Below are positions 35,137 through 43,233 of a stretch of DNA of 55,758 bases, piece after piece. The position numbers and the translations under genes were made by a program. The stretch is taken from assembly GCF_001440405.1 (NCBI RefSeq), contig NZ_LLXX01000046.1, positions 1 through 55,758 on the forward strand. The letters are read 5' to 3'. The DNA is from Bradyrhizobium valentinum. GTDB lineage: Bacteria; Pseudomonadota; Alphaproteobacteria; Rhizobiales; Xanthobacteraceae. How positions within the stretch are numbered: position 1 is the stretch's first letter; the number at the start of each line of letters is the position of its first letter. The notes under the pieces are model-generated. The model was given only the letters and a program-made list of their open reading frames with translations, was not told where the DNA came from and made no database searches.

Positions 35137-37104
35137 ATGTCAGACACCGACGATGAATTCAGGGTCAGGCTCGGGCGGATCGGCAACCGCCGCGGCCGCA
35201 AGGCCACAGGCTACGTCAAACGCGTGCGCAAGCTCGCGGCGAAAGCTGGCGCGGGACGACCGCACCGAAGTGCGGCTTTCATCGGTTCGCGGATTGGCCG
35301 TGGTCATGCCCAGGGAACAGTGTCCGCGAGCGGGCGGCTCGCGGGGGCGCGCCGCGTGGTTATCAAGGCGCGCATTGTCCGCATCAAGGTCGGCGATAAC
35401 GGCGCCGTCAGAGCGCATCTGCGCTACATCCAGCGCGACGGCGCCACTCGTGAAGGCGATCCTGGCGAGTTGTATGATGCCGGCAGCAACCGTGCCGACG
35501 GAAAGACGTTTGCGGAACGAGGCGCGGAAGACCGCCACCAGTTCCGGTTCATCGTCGCCCCGGAAGACAGCAATGAACTTGCCGATCTAAAACCGTTCGT
35601 GCGCGACCTGATGCGGCAGATGGAGGCCGACCTCGGCACGCAGTTGGATTGGGTGGCGGCGGATCACTTCAACACCGGTCACCCGCACAGCCACATCGTG
35701 GTGCGCGGCAAGGACGACCAGGGCAAGGATCTTGTGATCGCGCGGGATTACATTGCCCATGGCATCCGCGCGCGGGCCAGCGAGCTCATCACCCGCGAGT
35801 TGGGACCTGAGAGCGAATTGGAGGCAATGCGCAAGCTAGAGAACGAAGTCGGCGCCGAGCGGTTCACCCGGCTCGATCGTGCCATCCTGCGGGACGCGGC
35901 TGAGGGAACCTTGAGGCTTGCCGCCAAAGCGGAGCGCGATCCGGCGCGGCACGCCATGCGTATGGGACGGCTGCGAACGCTGGAGCACATGGGCCTGGCT
36001 GAGGAGACCGCGCCCGGCGTGTGGCGGGTCATGCCGGAGATGGAGCCGGCGCTGCGGCGGATGGGCGAGCGCGGCGACATCATCAAGACGATGCACCGCG
36101 ATCTGACCGCCGCCGGAATCCACCGTGCGGCCGGTGACCATGTGATGTTCGATGGGCAGGGCGGCGCCGCCCGGGTGATCGGGCGGCTGGTCGCGGAAGG
36201 GGTCTCCGATGAGTTGCACGACCGCCGATACGTGATCGTGGACGGCATCGATGGGCGAACGCATTACGCCGATCTCGGCGTCCGGCAAACTACGGACGAA
36301 CCCTTGATCCGAAACACGATCGTCGAGATTCGCGCGCGCAGCGTCAGCCCGCGCGACGTCGACCGGACCGTCGCCGACGTCGCTGGCCGCAACCATGGCG
36401 TCTACAGCACTGAGCTGCATCGGGAGTTCGATCCGAAGGCTGCCGGGGAGTACATTCAGGCGCATGTCCGCCGGCTGGAAGCGATGCGACGGCAAGGCCT
36501 GGTCGAGCGCTCGGGTAACGGCGACTGGTCCGTTGGGGCGGATTATCTTGAACGCGCAGCTCAGTTCGAGGCAGCGCAGCGATCGCGCAACCCCGCGCGG
36601 ATCACAGTTCTATCCTGGCAGAACCTCGACGAACTGCCCGGCGCGTCCGGCGCGACCTGGCTCGACAAGCAACTTGTTGCCAGATCGCCGGAGATGATCG
36701 CATCGACGGGACTGGGATCGGAACTCGAGGGTGCGCTTCGTTTGCGGCGCCAGTGGCTGCTGGAGCAAGGCCTTGCGCGCGAGCAGGGCGGACGGATCGC
36801 TTACGCACGCAATCTGCTTCAAACACTGGAGCGGCGGGAACTAGCCGAGGTCGGCGCGCGCATGATGCGCGATACCGGTCTTGATTACGCCGAGACCAAA
36901 CCGGGCGACCGCATCACAGGCACCTATCGCCGCATGCTGACGCTTAGCAGCGGCCGCTTCGCGCTGATCGAGCGCGCGCGCGATTTCAGCCTCGTGCCGT
37001 GGCGGCCAGTGCTGGAGCGGGCCAAGGGGCAGGCGGTGACCGGCGTCGCCGGCGGCGAGGGGATTTCATGGGCGGTCGGGATCAAGCGTGGCTTGAGCCG
37101 ATGA
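35137..37104 (+). CDS. rlxS: RlxS-type relaxase (DUF3363 family)
   Basis: The 655-aa protein would nick oriT and lead the transferred strand. Its relaxase domain (about 70-250) has AHLRYIQRDGATREGD, RHQFRFIVAPED and HFNTGHPHSHIVVRGKD, which carries the three-histidine metal site. The C-terminal half (DUF3363) includes RNPARITVLSWQNLDELPG and FALIERARDFSLVPWRPVLE. Full length. It follows rdfS and traF as in ICEMlSymR7A and needs the TraG coupling protein encoded at 39 kb. Both strands of the N-terminal region show long antisense frames, which are shadows. Confidence 0.88.
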   Translation: MSDTDDEFRVRLGRIGNRRGRKATGYVKRVRKLAAKAGAGRPHRSAAFIGSRIGRGHAQGTVSASGRLAGARRVVIKARIVRIKVGDNGAVRAHLRYIQRDGATREGDPGELYDAGSNRADGKTFAERGAEDRHQFRFIVAPEDSNELADLKPFVRDLMRQMEADLGTQLDWVAADHFNTGHPHSHIVVRGKDDQGKDLVIARDYIAHGIRARASELITRELGPESELEAMRKLENEVGAERFTRLDRAILRDAAEGTLRLAAKAERDPARHAMRMGRLRTLEHMGLAEETAPGVWRVMPEMEPALRRMGERGDIIKTMHRDLTAAGIHRAAGDHVMFDGQGGAARVIGRLVAEGVSDELHDRRYVIVDGIDGRTHYADLGVRQTTDEPLIRNTIVEIRARSVSPRDVDRTVADVAGRNHGVYSTELHREFDPKAAGEYIQAHVRRLEAMRRQGLVERSGNGDWSVGADYLERAAQFEAAQRSRNPARITVLSWQNLDELPGASGATWLDKQLVARSPEMIASTGLGSELEGALRLRRQWLLEQGLAREQGGRIAYARNLLQTLERRELAEVGARMMRDTGLDYAETKPGDRITGTYRRMLTLSSGRFALIERARDFSLVPWRPVLERAKGQAVTGVAGGEGISWAVGIKRGLSR

Positions 37105-37163
37105 AGGGCTTGGATCCTAAAAACCTGTCGACGAAACTCAGGGACTGCTTTTCGTGACCGGCC

Positions 37164-38570
37164 TCAGCGCTTCGTGCGAGCCTTGCTGGTCGATCGGGAG
37201 GCGGGCGTTGACAGCTTTGCGGTAGATGTTTCCTTCAAAAGCTTCGGGATGTCCGCGGTTTTGATCAGTACCGCGCCAGGCTCTTCCACCGGCCAGGAGA
37301 GATATTTGGTGCGCGCCATGAGCTCGATCTTGGATCTATTTTTCAGAACGCTTTCGATGCGGCCCTTCTGGTCTTGCCCATCTGTCCCGAAATGATCATC
37401 GAGGGCCTCCCGACTGATCGCACAGTGGACAACGTTGCCCATCCCGTTGCCTTCGAACATCACGATATCACGACTGAAATCATAGCGTACGGGCGGATTG
37501 TTGAAGGATAGGTCGAGGCCAGGAATTGTGGCGCGCAGAACGCCAATCGTTCTGAGTGTCAGATCTCGACCGGAGGAGCCAAGTTGGCTGAGCCCTTCGA
37601 TAAGGAGGGATCGCCATTTAGGCCCACGATCGAATGCGTCCTGCCAGGCCAGCTCCAGCTCATGTGGTCGCTTCTCGGCAAGCACCTCAAGCAGCGTTTC
37701 GGCCTGTTGGATATCCTTATCGCGTTTAGCAAAGCCTTCGGGGCGCCGCCGCGAAACAATGAGCTTGTGAACGGCATACCTTGCCGGTGCGGGAACCTGA
37801 ACATAAATCCCCGCATTGTGCAGAATCACCGCCGGCTCGGGCTGATAGATGAGGTAATCGAGGAATGGCAAAGGTTGTGCGTTTGTCTTGAGAGACGGTA
37901 GGGCTTGCGGTTTATCGGAATTAACTCCGCGAGTGGGTGTCAGAAAATCGACGCGAATGCCCTCATTATCGATGTAGCTGGTTGGGCGCCGGCTATCGGA
38001 CGCATTTGGAACATCTCGAAAGCTCTTGTCGACGTTACGCAGGATATCGATGATAGGCGGAATGCTATCCTCGACGGCGACAGATATGTCTTTAGCCTGC
38101 GCAATATCGACGTCGGCAGTTTGCAGTAGGGATGCGGTCAATCGGATTCCAAGCATCGCCGAGTAGGTCTGGTAGGCAACAGTGCCAACCAAGACGCCGC
38201 GAAGTCGGAATACTCCCGCGTTGGCCAATCCCGCGATGATGTCGCCTATGCGAGGTATGGGCCCAGGCAGGTTGTACGACCGCAAGAGTGTGGATACCAG
38301 CGTTCGACGTTGCCGCTCGTCACTGCGGATTGTTTGATGGTGCTCAATCTGCGCCAATAATTCGGGCGTTTCCGCTCCGACATATCGTTGCGTACGCGCC
38401 TCGCCGGTTCCGGTTTGAAAGTACCAGTAGCGGCGTCCTTTGATGGTTTTGGCCGTAAATGAGCCTTCCTCGGCAAAGGCGTCGTTGAACGCCGCGGCGG
38501 CGCAGCGTTCCACGAGCTCTGCATAGGTTGTCTGCGCGACCAGTGGGGGAGCCGCCATCACCATCTCCAT
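37164..38570 (-). CDS. Nucleotidyltransferase-fold protein (GSU2403-like) with a DUF1488-like end
   Basis: The 468-aa protein has an N-terminal coiled region (TYAELVERCAAAAFNDAFAE), a middle nucleotidyltransferase-like domain (GVLVGTVAYQTYSAMLGIRL at about 125-145, then LPFLDYLIYQPEPAVILHNA and RYAVHKLIVSRRRPEGF), and a C-terminal DUF1488-like stretch (DIVMFEGNGMGNVVHCAISR). It lies between rlxS and traG on the opposite strand, so it is an insertion in the transfer operon order. Two palindromes sit just upstream of its start. Its function is unknown; relatives of AbiEii/MNT toxin folds are possible but not shown. Confidence 0.6.
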   Translation of the reverse strand: MEMVMAAPPLVAQTTYAELVERCAAAAFNDAFAEEGSFTAKTIKGRRYWYFQTGTGEARTQRYVGAETPELLAQIEHHQTIRSDERQRRTLVSTLLRSYNLPGPIPRIGDIIAGLANAGVFRLRGVLVGTVAYQTYSAMLGIRLTASLLQTADVDIAQAKDISVAVEDSIPPIIDILRNVDKSFRDVPNASDSRRPTSYIDNEGIRVDFLTPTRGVNSDKPQALPSLKTNAQPLPFLDYLIYQPEPAVILHNAGIYVQVPAPARYAVHKLIVSRRRPEGFAKRDKDIQQAETLLEVLAEKRPHELELAWQDAFDRGPKWRSLLIEGLSQLGSSGRDLTLRTIGVLRATIPGLDLSFNNPPVRYDFSRDIVMFEGNGMGNVVHCAISREALDDHFGTDGQDQKGRIESVLKNRSKIELMARTKYLSWPVEEPGAVLIKTADIPKLLKETSTAKLSTPASRSTSKARTKR

Positions 38571-38571
38571 C

Positions 38572-38603
38572 GGTTATACTCAATTCGCAAAATGAGTATA
38601 ACC
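38572..38603. promoter_or_regulatory. Palindromic operator 1 upstream of the nucleotidyltransferase-fold gene
   Basis: Perfect 11-bp arms GGTTATACTCA and TGAGTATAACC with a 10-nt centre, immediately upstream of the ATG at 38570. The position suggests repression by blocking RNA polymerase or translation initiation. Confidence 0.65.
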
Positions 38604-38628
38604 CGGCGAGTTTCGAGTGTCCAGAAGC

Positions 38629-38660
38629 GGTTATACTCAATCTGCGAATTGAGTATAACC
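38629..38660. promoter_or_regulatory. Palindromic operator 2, same arms as operator 1
   Basis: Perfect 13-bp arms GGTTATACTCAAT and ATTGAGTATAACC with a 6-nt centre. Its centre is 57 bp from that of operator 1. The half-site TGAGTATA recurs in the operators at 51663-51699. Confidence 0.65.
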
Positions 38661-39014
38661 GTGATTCAGGCCCAAAAAAGCGCCAAAATCGGCCCAGCGG
38701 CTAGAGCGGCAAGCGGAGATCGCCGTATCGGGGGCCGACTCACGGTGCGTCCGACCCGAACCTTACCGGCGATCCGACGCGCGCCGCAGAACCCGGAGCT
38801 CCTTCAGGTAATGAGATCCAGTGTCACCACACCGTTCACATTCTATTGAGGTGTTTCTCGAACTACGCCGAAGTTGGACGACGCCTGATCACTCCATAAC
38901 GCATTTGATCACCGCGGATTTCGTTGCGGAGCACGATTTTTATTTCGATTGAATGTGCATCGTTCTCGTCCTCTTCATCGCGCCGTTCACGTCGCGCTGT
39001 GAATGGGGCAGAGA
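38661..39014. other. Divergent intergenic region before traG
   Basis: About 350 bp between the operators and traG. The plus-strand ORF 38592-38849 runs through the palindromes and is not credible. The promoter of traG and the trb operon should lie here, but no clear motif was found. Confidence 0.4.
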
Positions 39015-41042
39015 ATGTTTCCGGCAAAAATCTACGTGGGACAGATCGCCGTCGTCTTCGGCATCGTCGTCACCTCGACGTGGGGCGCGACGCAGTGGAC
39101 CGCCAGCGCGCTCGGCTATCAGGACGGCCTTGGCTCGCCCTGGTTCACGCTGTCGGGCTATCCGGTCTATCTGCCATGGCGGCTGTTCGAGTGGTGGTAC
39201 GCCTACGAAGCGTACGCGCCCGAGATCTTCGAGCGCGCCGGCGCTATATCTGCCGGTGGGGGAATTGCGGGCGCGCTGTTTGCGGTCATCAACTCCGTCT
39301 GGCGTGCCCGGCAAAATCAACTGGTCACGACCTATGGCTCGGCGCGTTGGGCGACACATAAGGAAATCGCTGGCGCCGGACTGTTCCGGGCCAAGGGCGT
39401 TTTCCTTGGCCGCATCGACGGTGACTATCTCCGCCATGATGGTCCAGAACATGTGATGTGCTTTGCGCCGACCCGCTCGGGCAAGGGCGTGGGTTTGGTG
39501 CTGCCGACCTTGCTCTCCTGGACCTCGTCGGCCGTGGTTCACGACATCAAGGGCGAGAATTGGCACCTCACAGCCGGCTGGCGATCGCGCTTCTCGCATT
39601 GTTTGTTGTTCGATCCAACCGACACACGGAGCGCCCGGTACAATCCGCTTATCGAGGTGCGGAGGGGCGCCGCGGAAGTCCGGGACGTTCAGAACATCGC
39701 CGACATTCTGGTTGATCCGGAAGGCGCGCTTGAACGCCGCACCCATTGGGAGAAAACCAGCCACTCGCTGCTCGTCGGGGTGATCCTTCACGTTCTCTAC
39801 GCCGAGGAGAACAAGACTCTCACCCGCGTCACCGAAATCCTTGCCGATCCCGCCCAATCGTTTGAGAAGACGCTGCGGATCATGATGGCGACCAACCATC
39901 TCGGCACGGCGGACGCGCCAAAGGTTCATCCGGTGGTCGCGGCGACCGCGCGCGAACTGCTCAACAAGTCCGAGAATGAACGCTCCGGCGTATTGTCAAC
40001 CGCCGTGAGTTTCCTCGGGCTCTACCGGGATCCCACCATCGGCCGCAACACTGCGGCCTGCGACTGGCGGATCGCCGACCTCGTTGCGGCCGACAGGCCA
40101 GTCACGCTCTATCTCGTGGTGCCGCCCTCGGACATCAGCCGCACCAAGCCCTTGATCAGGCTGATCCTCAATCAGATCGGCCGCCGCCTTACTGAAACGT
40201 TGAACTCAAATGACGGAGCGCCGAGGCAGCGGCAACTCCTGATGATGTTAGATGAGTTCCCGGCGTTGGGGCGGCTTGATTTCTTCGAAAGCGCCCTGGC
40301 GTTCATGGCCGGCTACGGCATCCGCGCCTACCTGATCGCGCAGTCGCTCAATCAGATCGCCAAGGCCTATGGCGAGAACAGCGCCATCCTCGACAATTGC
40401 CACGTGCGCATCGCGTTCGCCGCCAATGATGAGCGTACAGCCAAGCGTATCTCGGATGCGCTCGGCACCGCCACGGAACTGCGGGCGCAACGCAACTATG
40501 CCGGCCATCGGCTCGCGCCCTGGCTCGGGCACGTCATGGTCAGTCGGCAGGAAACCGCGCGACCGCTCTTGACGCCCGGCGAGGTGATGCAACTCCCCCA
40601 GAACGAGGCCATCGTTCTGGTGTCGGGCCTCGCACCTGTCCGCGCCAAAAAGCTACGGCATTATGAGGACGCAAACTTCGCCGGGCGGCTGCTCCCGACG
40701 CCACGGCTTGATAGCGGCCTGTACGCTGATCGCCCACCCTCGAGAGTTCATGATTGGCAGGACCAGCTCAGGCAGGTCGATCTCCGGCTCGCGACGCTTC
40801 CGTTCCGCGATCTGATGCAGAACGCCGAGGAGGACGGCGGACTCAAGCAGCAACTCCCTCTGTTCGACGAACCTGCGCATGGCGCCGGCGAGATTTCTTC
40901 AGGCGAGGAACGTCTTTTTGACGACGATTCCGACGCGGCCTCCGATCGCAGCCAGATGCAGCGCGCAGCCAGTGGGCCGGCGACGGTTCGCCGAGCCCAT
41001 GCAGTGACGCGCGACGACGACGATCTGCTTCCAGCTTTCTGA
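39015..41042 (+). CDS. traG: TraG/VirD4-type coupling protein
   Basis: The 675-aa inner-membrane ATPase links the relaxase-DNA complex to the mating channel. N-terminal membrane helices (IYVGQIAVVFGIVVTSTWGA, and AGGGIAGALFAVINSV around 80-95) are followed by Walker A APTRSGKGVGLVLPTL, Walker B LLMMLDEFPALGRLDFF and the downstream helices of the family. Full length. The start at 39015 fits the family N-terminus; 39003 is also possible. It heads the trb operon, with the RHH gene starting 11 nt after its stop. Confidence 0.92.
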   Translation: MFPAKIYVGQIAVVFGIVVTSTWGATQWTASALGYQDGLGSPWFTLSGYPVYLPWRLFEWWYAYEAYAPEIFERAGAISAGGGIAGALFAVINSVWRARQNQLVTTYGSARWATHKEIAGAGLFRAKGVFLGRIDGDYLRHDGPEHVMCFAPTRSGKGVGLVLPTLLSWTSSAVVHDIKGENWHLTAGWRSRFSHCLLFDPTDTRSARYNPLIEVRRGAAEVRDVQNIADILVDPEGALERRTHWEKTSHSLLVGVILHVLYAEENKTLTRVTEILADPAQSFEKTLRIMMATNHLGTADAPKVHPVVAATARELLNKSENERSGVLSTAVSFLGLYRDPTIGRNTAACDWRIADLVAADRPVTLYLVVPPSDISRTKPLIRLILNQIGRRLTETLNSNDGAPRQRQLLMMLDEFPALGRLDFFESALAFMAGYGIRAYLIAQSLNQIAKAYGENSAILDNCHVRIAFAANDERTAKRISDALGTATELRAQRNYAGHRLAPWLGHVMVSRQETARPLLTPGEVMQLPQNEAIVLVSGLAPVRAKKLRHYEDANFAGRLLPTPRLDSGLYADRPPSRVHDWQDQLRQVDLRLATLPFRDLMQNAEEDGGLKQQLPLFDEPAHGAGEISSGEERLFDDDSDAASDRSQMQRAASGPATVRRAHAVTRDDDDLLPAF

Positions 41043-41053
41043 AGGACCAAGCC

Positions 41054-41608
41054 ATGAAACCGAAACTGTCTGCCTATGTCTCTGATCATGTCGCGAAGCG
41101 TCTTGCGCAGGCAGCCAGCCGGCCAGGAACCAACAAGTCGGCAATTGTTGATGCAGCGCTCGACCGCTTTCTCAATCCGGAGCGCGATCAGAGCGGCGAT
41201 GCAGCCCTGGTGCGGCGCCTCGATCGTTTGAGCCGGCAGCTCGACCAGATGGATCGCGATCTTTCGATCACGGCGGAAACTATTGCGCTCTTTGTCCGCT
41301 ACTACCTCACCATCACGCCGCCATTGCCGTCGGGTGACCAGCACGCCGCGCGCGCCTTAGGGCGCGAACGCTTTGAGATGTTCGTGGCCCAGATCGGCAA
41401 ACGCGTCGCCTCGGGCGGACGGCTCGTAGCCGACGTGATGGAGCGGGTCAGCACGTCGAATCCGGATCTGTTCTTGAGGAATCTGGAGGAGCGCGCGCCG
41501 TTGGGCCAGCCGACGGCAGGAGACAAAACCGACCCCCGTGCAACCAAAGCAACGGGTGAGCCGCCGGAGCATCCTCCGGAAGGACGAGAGGAGGTCGGCC
41601 ATGTCTGA
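41054..41608 (+). CDS. Ribbon-helix-helix (CopG-like) protein of the tra/trb operon
   Basis: The 184-aa protein begins MKPKLSAYVSDHVAKRLAQA and has TNKSAIVDAALDRFLNPE, a ribbon-helix-helix fold. A coiled helix (VRRLDRLSRQLDQMDRDLSI) and a conserved block (YYLTITPPLPSGDQHAARAL and RFEMFVAQIGKRVASGGRL) follow. It lies between traG and trbB, overlapping trbB by 8 nt, its usual place in rhizobial trb operons, and may regulate the operon or assist relaxosome assembly. Its front two-thirds is repeated in the fusion protein at 10042. Confidence 0.8.
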   Translation: MKPKLSAYVSDHVAKRLAQAASRPGTNKSAIVDAALDRFLNPERDQSGDAALVRRLDRLSRQLDQMDRDLSITAETIALFVRYYLTITPPLPSGDQHAARALGRERFEMFVAQIGKRVASGGRLVADVMERVSTSNPDLFLRNLEERAPLGQPTAGDKTDPRATKATGEPPEHPPEGREEVGHV

Positions 41609-42584
41609 TCTCCTCTCGCCCGAGACCCGTGAGCGCCGCCGCAACATGCTGCGTACCGCCATGGGCCCGGCCATCGCAGTAGCGCTTGATGAGCCGGACG
41701 TTGTTGAAGTTCTGGTCAATCCCGACGGCCGGCTCTGGCTCGACCGCCATGGTTCCGGACGTGCCGACACCGGCGTGGTCCTGACGCCGCACGAGGCGGA
41801 GCGGATCATCCGTCTCGTTGCAAGCCACGTCCGCGCCGAGGCCAGCGGATCGTCTCCGATCGTCTCTGCCGAACTGCCCGAAACTGGCGAGCGGTTCGAG
41901 GGGCTGTTGCCGCCGGTGGCGCTCGCGGCCTGCTTTGCTATCCGCAAGCCCGCAACAGCCACGTTCCATTTGTCAGACTATGTCAGGGCGCAGATTGCCT
42001 CGCCCGCGATGGCAAAAATCCTCAGCGAGGCTGTCGCAGAGGGGCGCAACATCCTGGTCGCTGGTGGGACCGGTTCGGGCAAGACCACACTTGCCAATGC
42101 GCTCCTGGCCGAGGTCGCAGGTCTCGACCAGCGGGTGGTCATCATCGAGGACACCCGCGAACTCAGGTGCGACGCCAAGGACGCGGTCGCGCTGAGGACC
42201 AAGCCCGGGGTTGCAACGCTTGCCGATCTGGTGCGCTCGACCCTTCGGTTGCGCCCCGACCGAATTGTGGTCGGCGAGGTCCGGGGAGGGGAAGCCCTAG
42301 ACATGCTGAAAGCCTGGAACACCGGCCATCCCGGTGGAATCGCAACGGTGCACGCCAACTCCGCGCGCGCGGCGCTCTATCGGATCGAGCAACTGATCCA
42401 GGAAGCGGTAACGACCGTTCCCCGCCGCCTGATCGCAGAAGCGATCGATCTCGTCGTCTTCATCAAGGGACGCGGCCCCGGACGCCGCATCGAGACAACT
42501 CTTGAGGTCAAAGGCCTCGATCTTTCAGGCGACTACGTCCTGGAGATACCGCCCGGCCTGCCGAACCCCGTCGATCATCCCTGA
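41601..42584 (+). CDS. trbB: TrbB, VirB11-type ATPase of the mating apparatus
   Basis: The 327-aa cytoplasmic ATPase powers pilus assembly. Walker A is VAGGTGSGKTTLANALLAEV. The Asp box IIEDTRELRCDA, Walker B LRPDRIVVGEVRGGEALDML and His box ATVHANSARAALYRIEQLI are all intact. The start at 41601 (MSDLLSPETRERRRNM) overlaps the RHH gene. trbC follows 20 nt later. Confidence 0.93.
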   Translation: MSDLLSPETRERRRNMLRTAMGPAIAVALDEPDVVEVLVNPDGRLWLDRHGSGRADTGVVLTPHEAERIIRLVASHVRAEASGSSPIVSAELPETGERFEGLLPPVALAACFAIRKPATATFHLSDYVRAQIASPAMAKILSEAVAEGRNILVAGGTGSGKTTLANALLAEVAGLDQRVVIIEDTRELRCDAKDAVALRTKPGVATLADLVRSTLRLRPDRIVVGEVRGGEALDMLKAWNTGHPGGIATVHANSARAALYRIEQLIQEAVTTVPRRLIAEAIDLVVFIKGRGPGRRIETTLEVKGLDLSGDYVLEIPPGLPNPVDHP

Positions 42585-42604
42585 TCAAGACCTGGAAGGT
42601 TTTC

Positions 42605-42976
42605 ATGACGTTCAGACTGCAAGTCTCAGCCGTGCGTGGTCGCCTTGGACGACTTTGTTATGTTGCCCACCCCGTCATCGTCGACTTCGGCGCCGGCGCC
42701 ACTGTCACGTTGCTGACGGCGTCGGCTGCCTGCGCGGCGGGTTCTGGCATGCCGTGGGAGGCGCCACTCGAGCGCATTCTGGAATCCGTACAGGGGCCGG
42801 TCGCAAAGATCGTAGCTGTCATCATCATCACGGTGACCGGGATCTCGCTCGCCTTTGGTGATACCTCCGGCGGCTTCCGGAAGATGGTTCAGGTCGTGTT
42901 CGGCCTGTCCATCGCCTTTGCGGCCAGCTCGTTTTTTCTGTCGTTCTTCTCGTTCGGCGGCGGAGCGCTGATCTGA
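42605..42976 (+). CDS. trbC: TrbC, pilin precursor
   Basis: The 123-aa protein has a signal-peptide region (IVDFGAGATVTLLTASAACA) and two membrane helices (VAKIVAVIIITVTGISLAFG and KMVQVVFGLSIAFAASSFFL) as in TrbC/VirB2 pilins. The TraF peptidase at 34262 is the likely maturation enzyme. The TGA overlaps the ATG of trbD. Confidence 0.9.
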   Translation: MTFRLQVSAVRGRLGRLCYVAHPVIVDFGAGATVTLLTASAACAAGSGMPWEAPLERILESVQGPVAKIVAVIIITVTGISLAFGDTSGGFRKMVQVVFGLSIAFAASSFFLSFFSFGGGALI

Positions 42977-43233
42977 TGCGAAGCTTTGGCTTTGAACTTG
43001 TTCTTCACCGCTCGCTGACCGAGCCGATTTTGATCGGAGGCGCCCCGCGCGCCGCCGCGATTCTGCTTGGCACGGTTTCGGCTGTGCTGGCGCTCGGCTT
43101 AAGGCTCTGGCTCGCGGGGCTCGTGCTCTGGATCGTCGGGCACGGTATCGCCGTCTGGCTTGCCAGGCGCGATCCGGCCTTTGTCGAAGTCGCTGTCCGC
43201 CACACCAAGCACAAGGGATGGCTCGCATGCTGA
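42976..43233 (+). CDS. trbD: TrbD, VirB3-like inner-membrane protein
   Basis: The 85-aa protein starts MRSFGFELVLHRSLTEPILI and has the family's central helix pair (AAAILLGTVSAVLALGLRLW and LAGLVLWIVGHGIAVWL). It overlaps both neighbours. Confidence 0.9.
   Translation: MRSFGFELVLHRSLTEPILIGGAPRAAAILLGTVSAVLALGLRLWLAGLVLWIVGHGIAVWLARRDPAFVEVAVRHTKHKGWLAC

Noticed and set aside
38592..38849. 85-aa plus-strand ORF starting inside the operators
   Set aside because: Its first codons are made of the palindromes, it has no homology and no ribosome-binding site.
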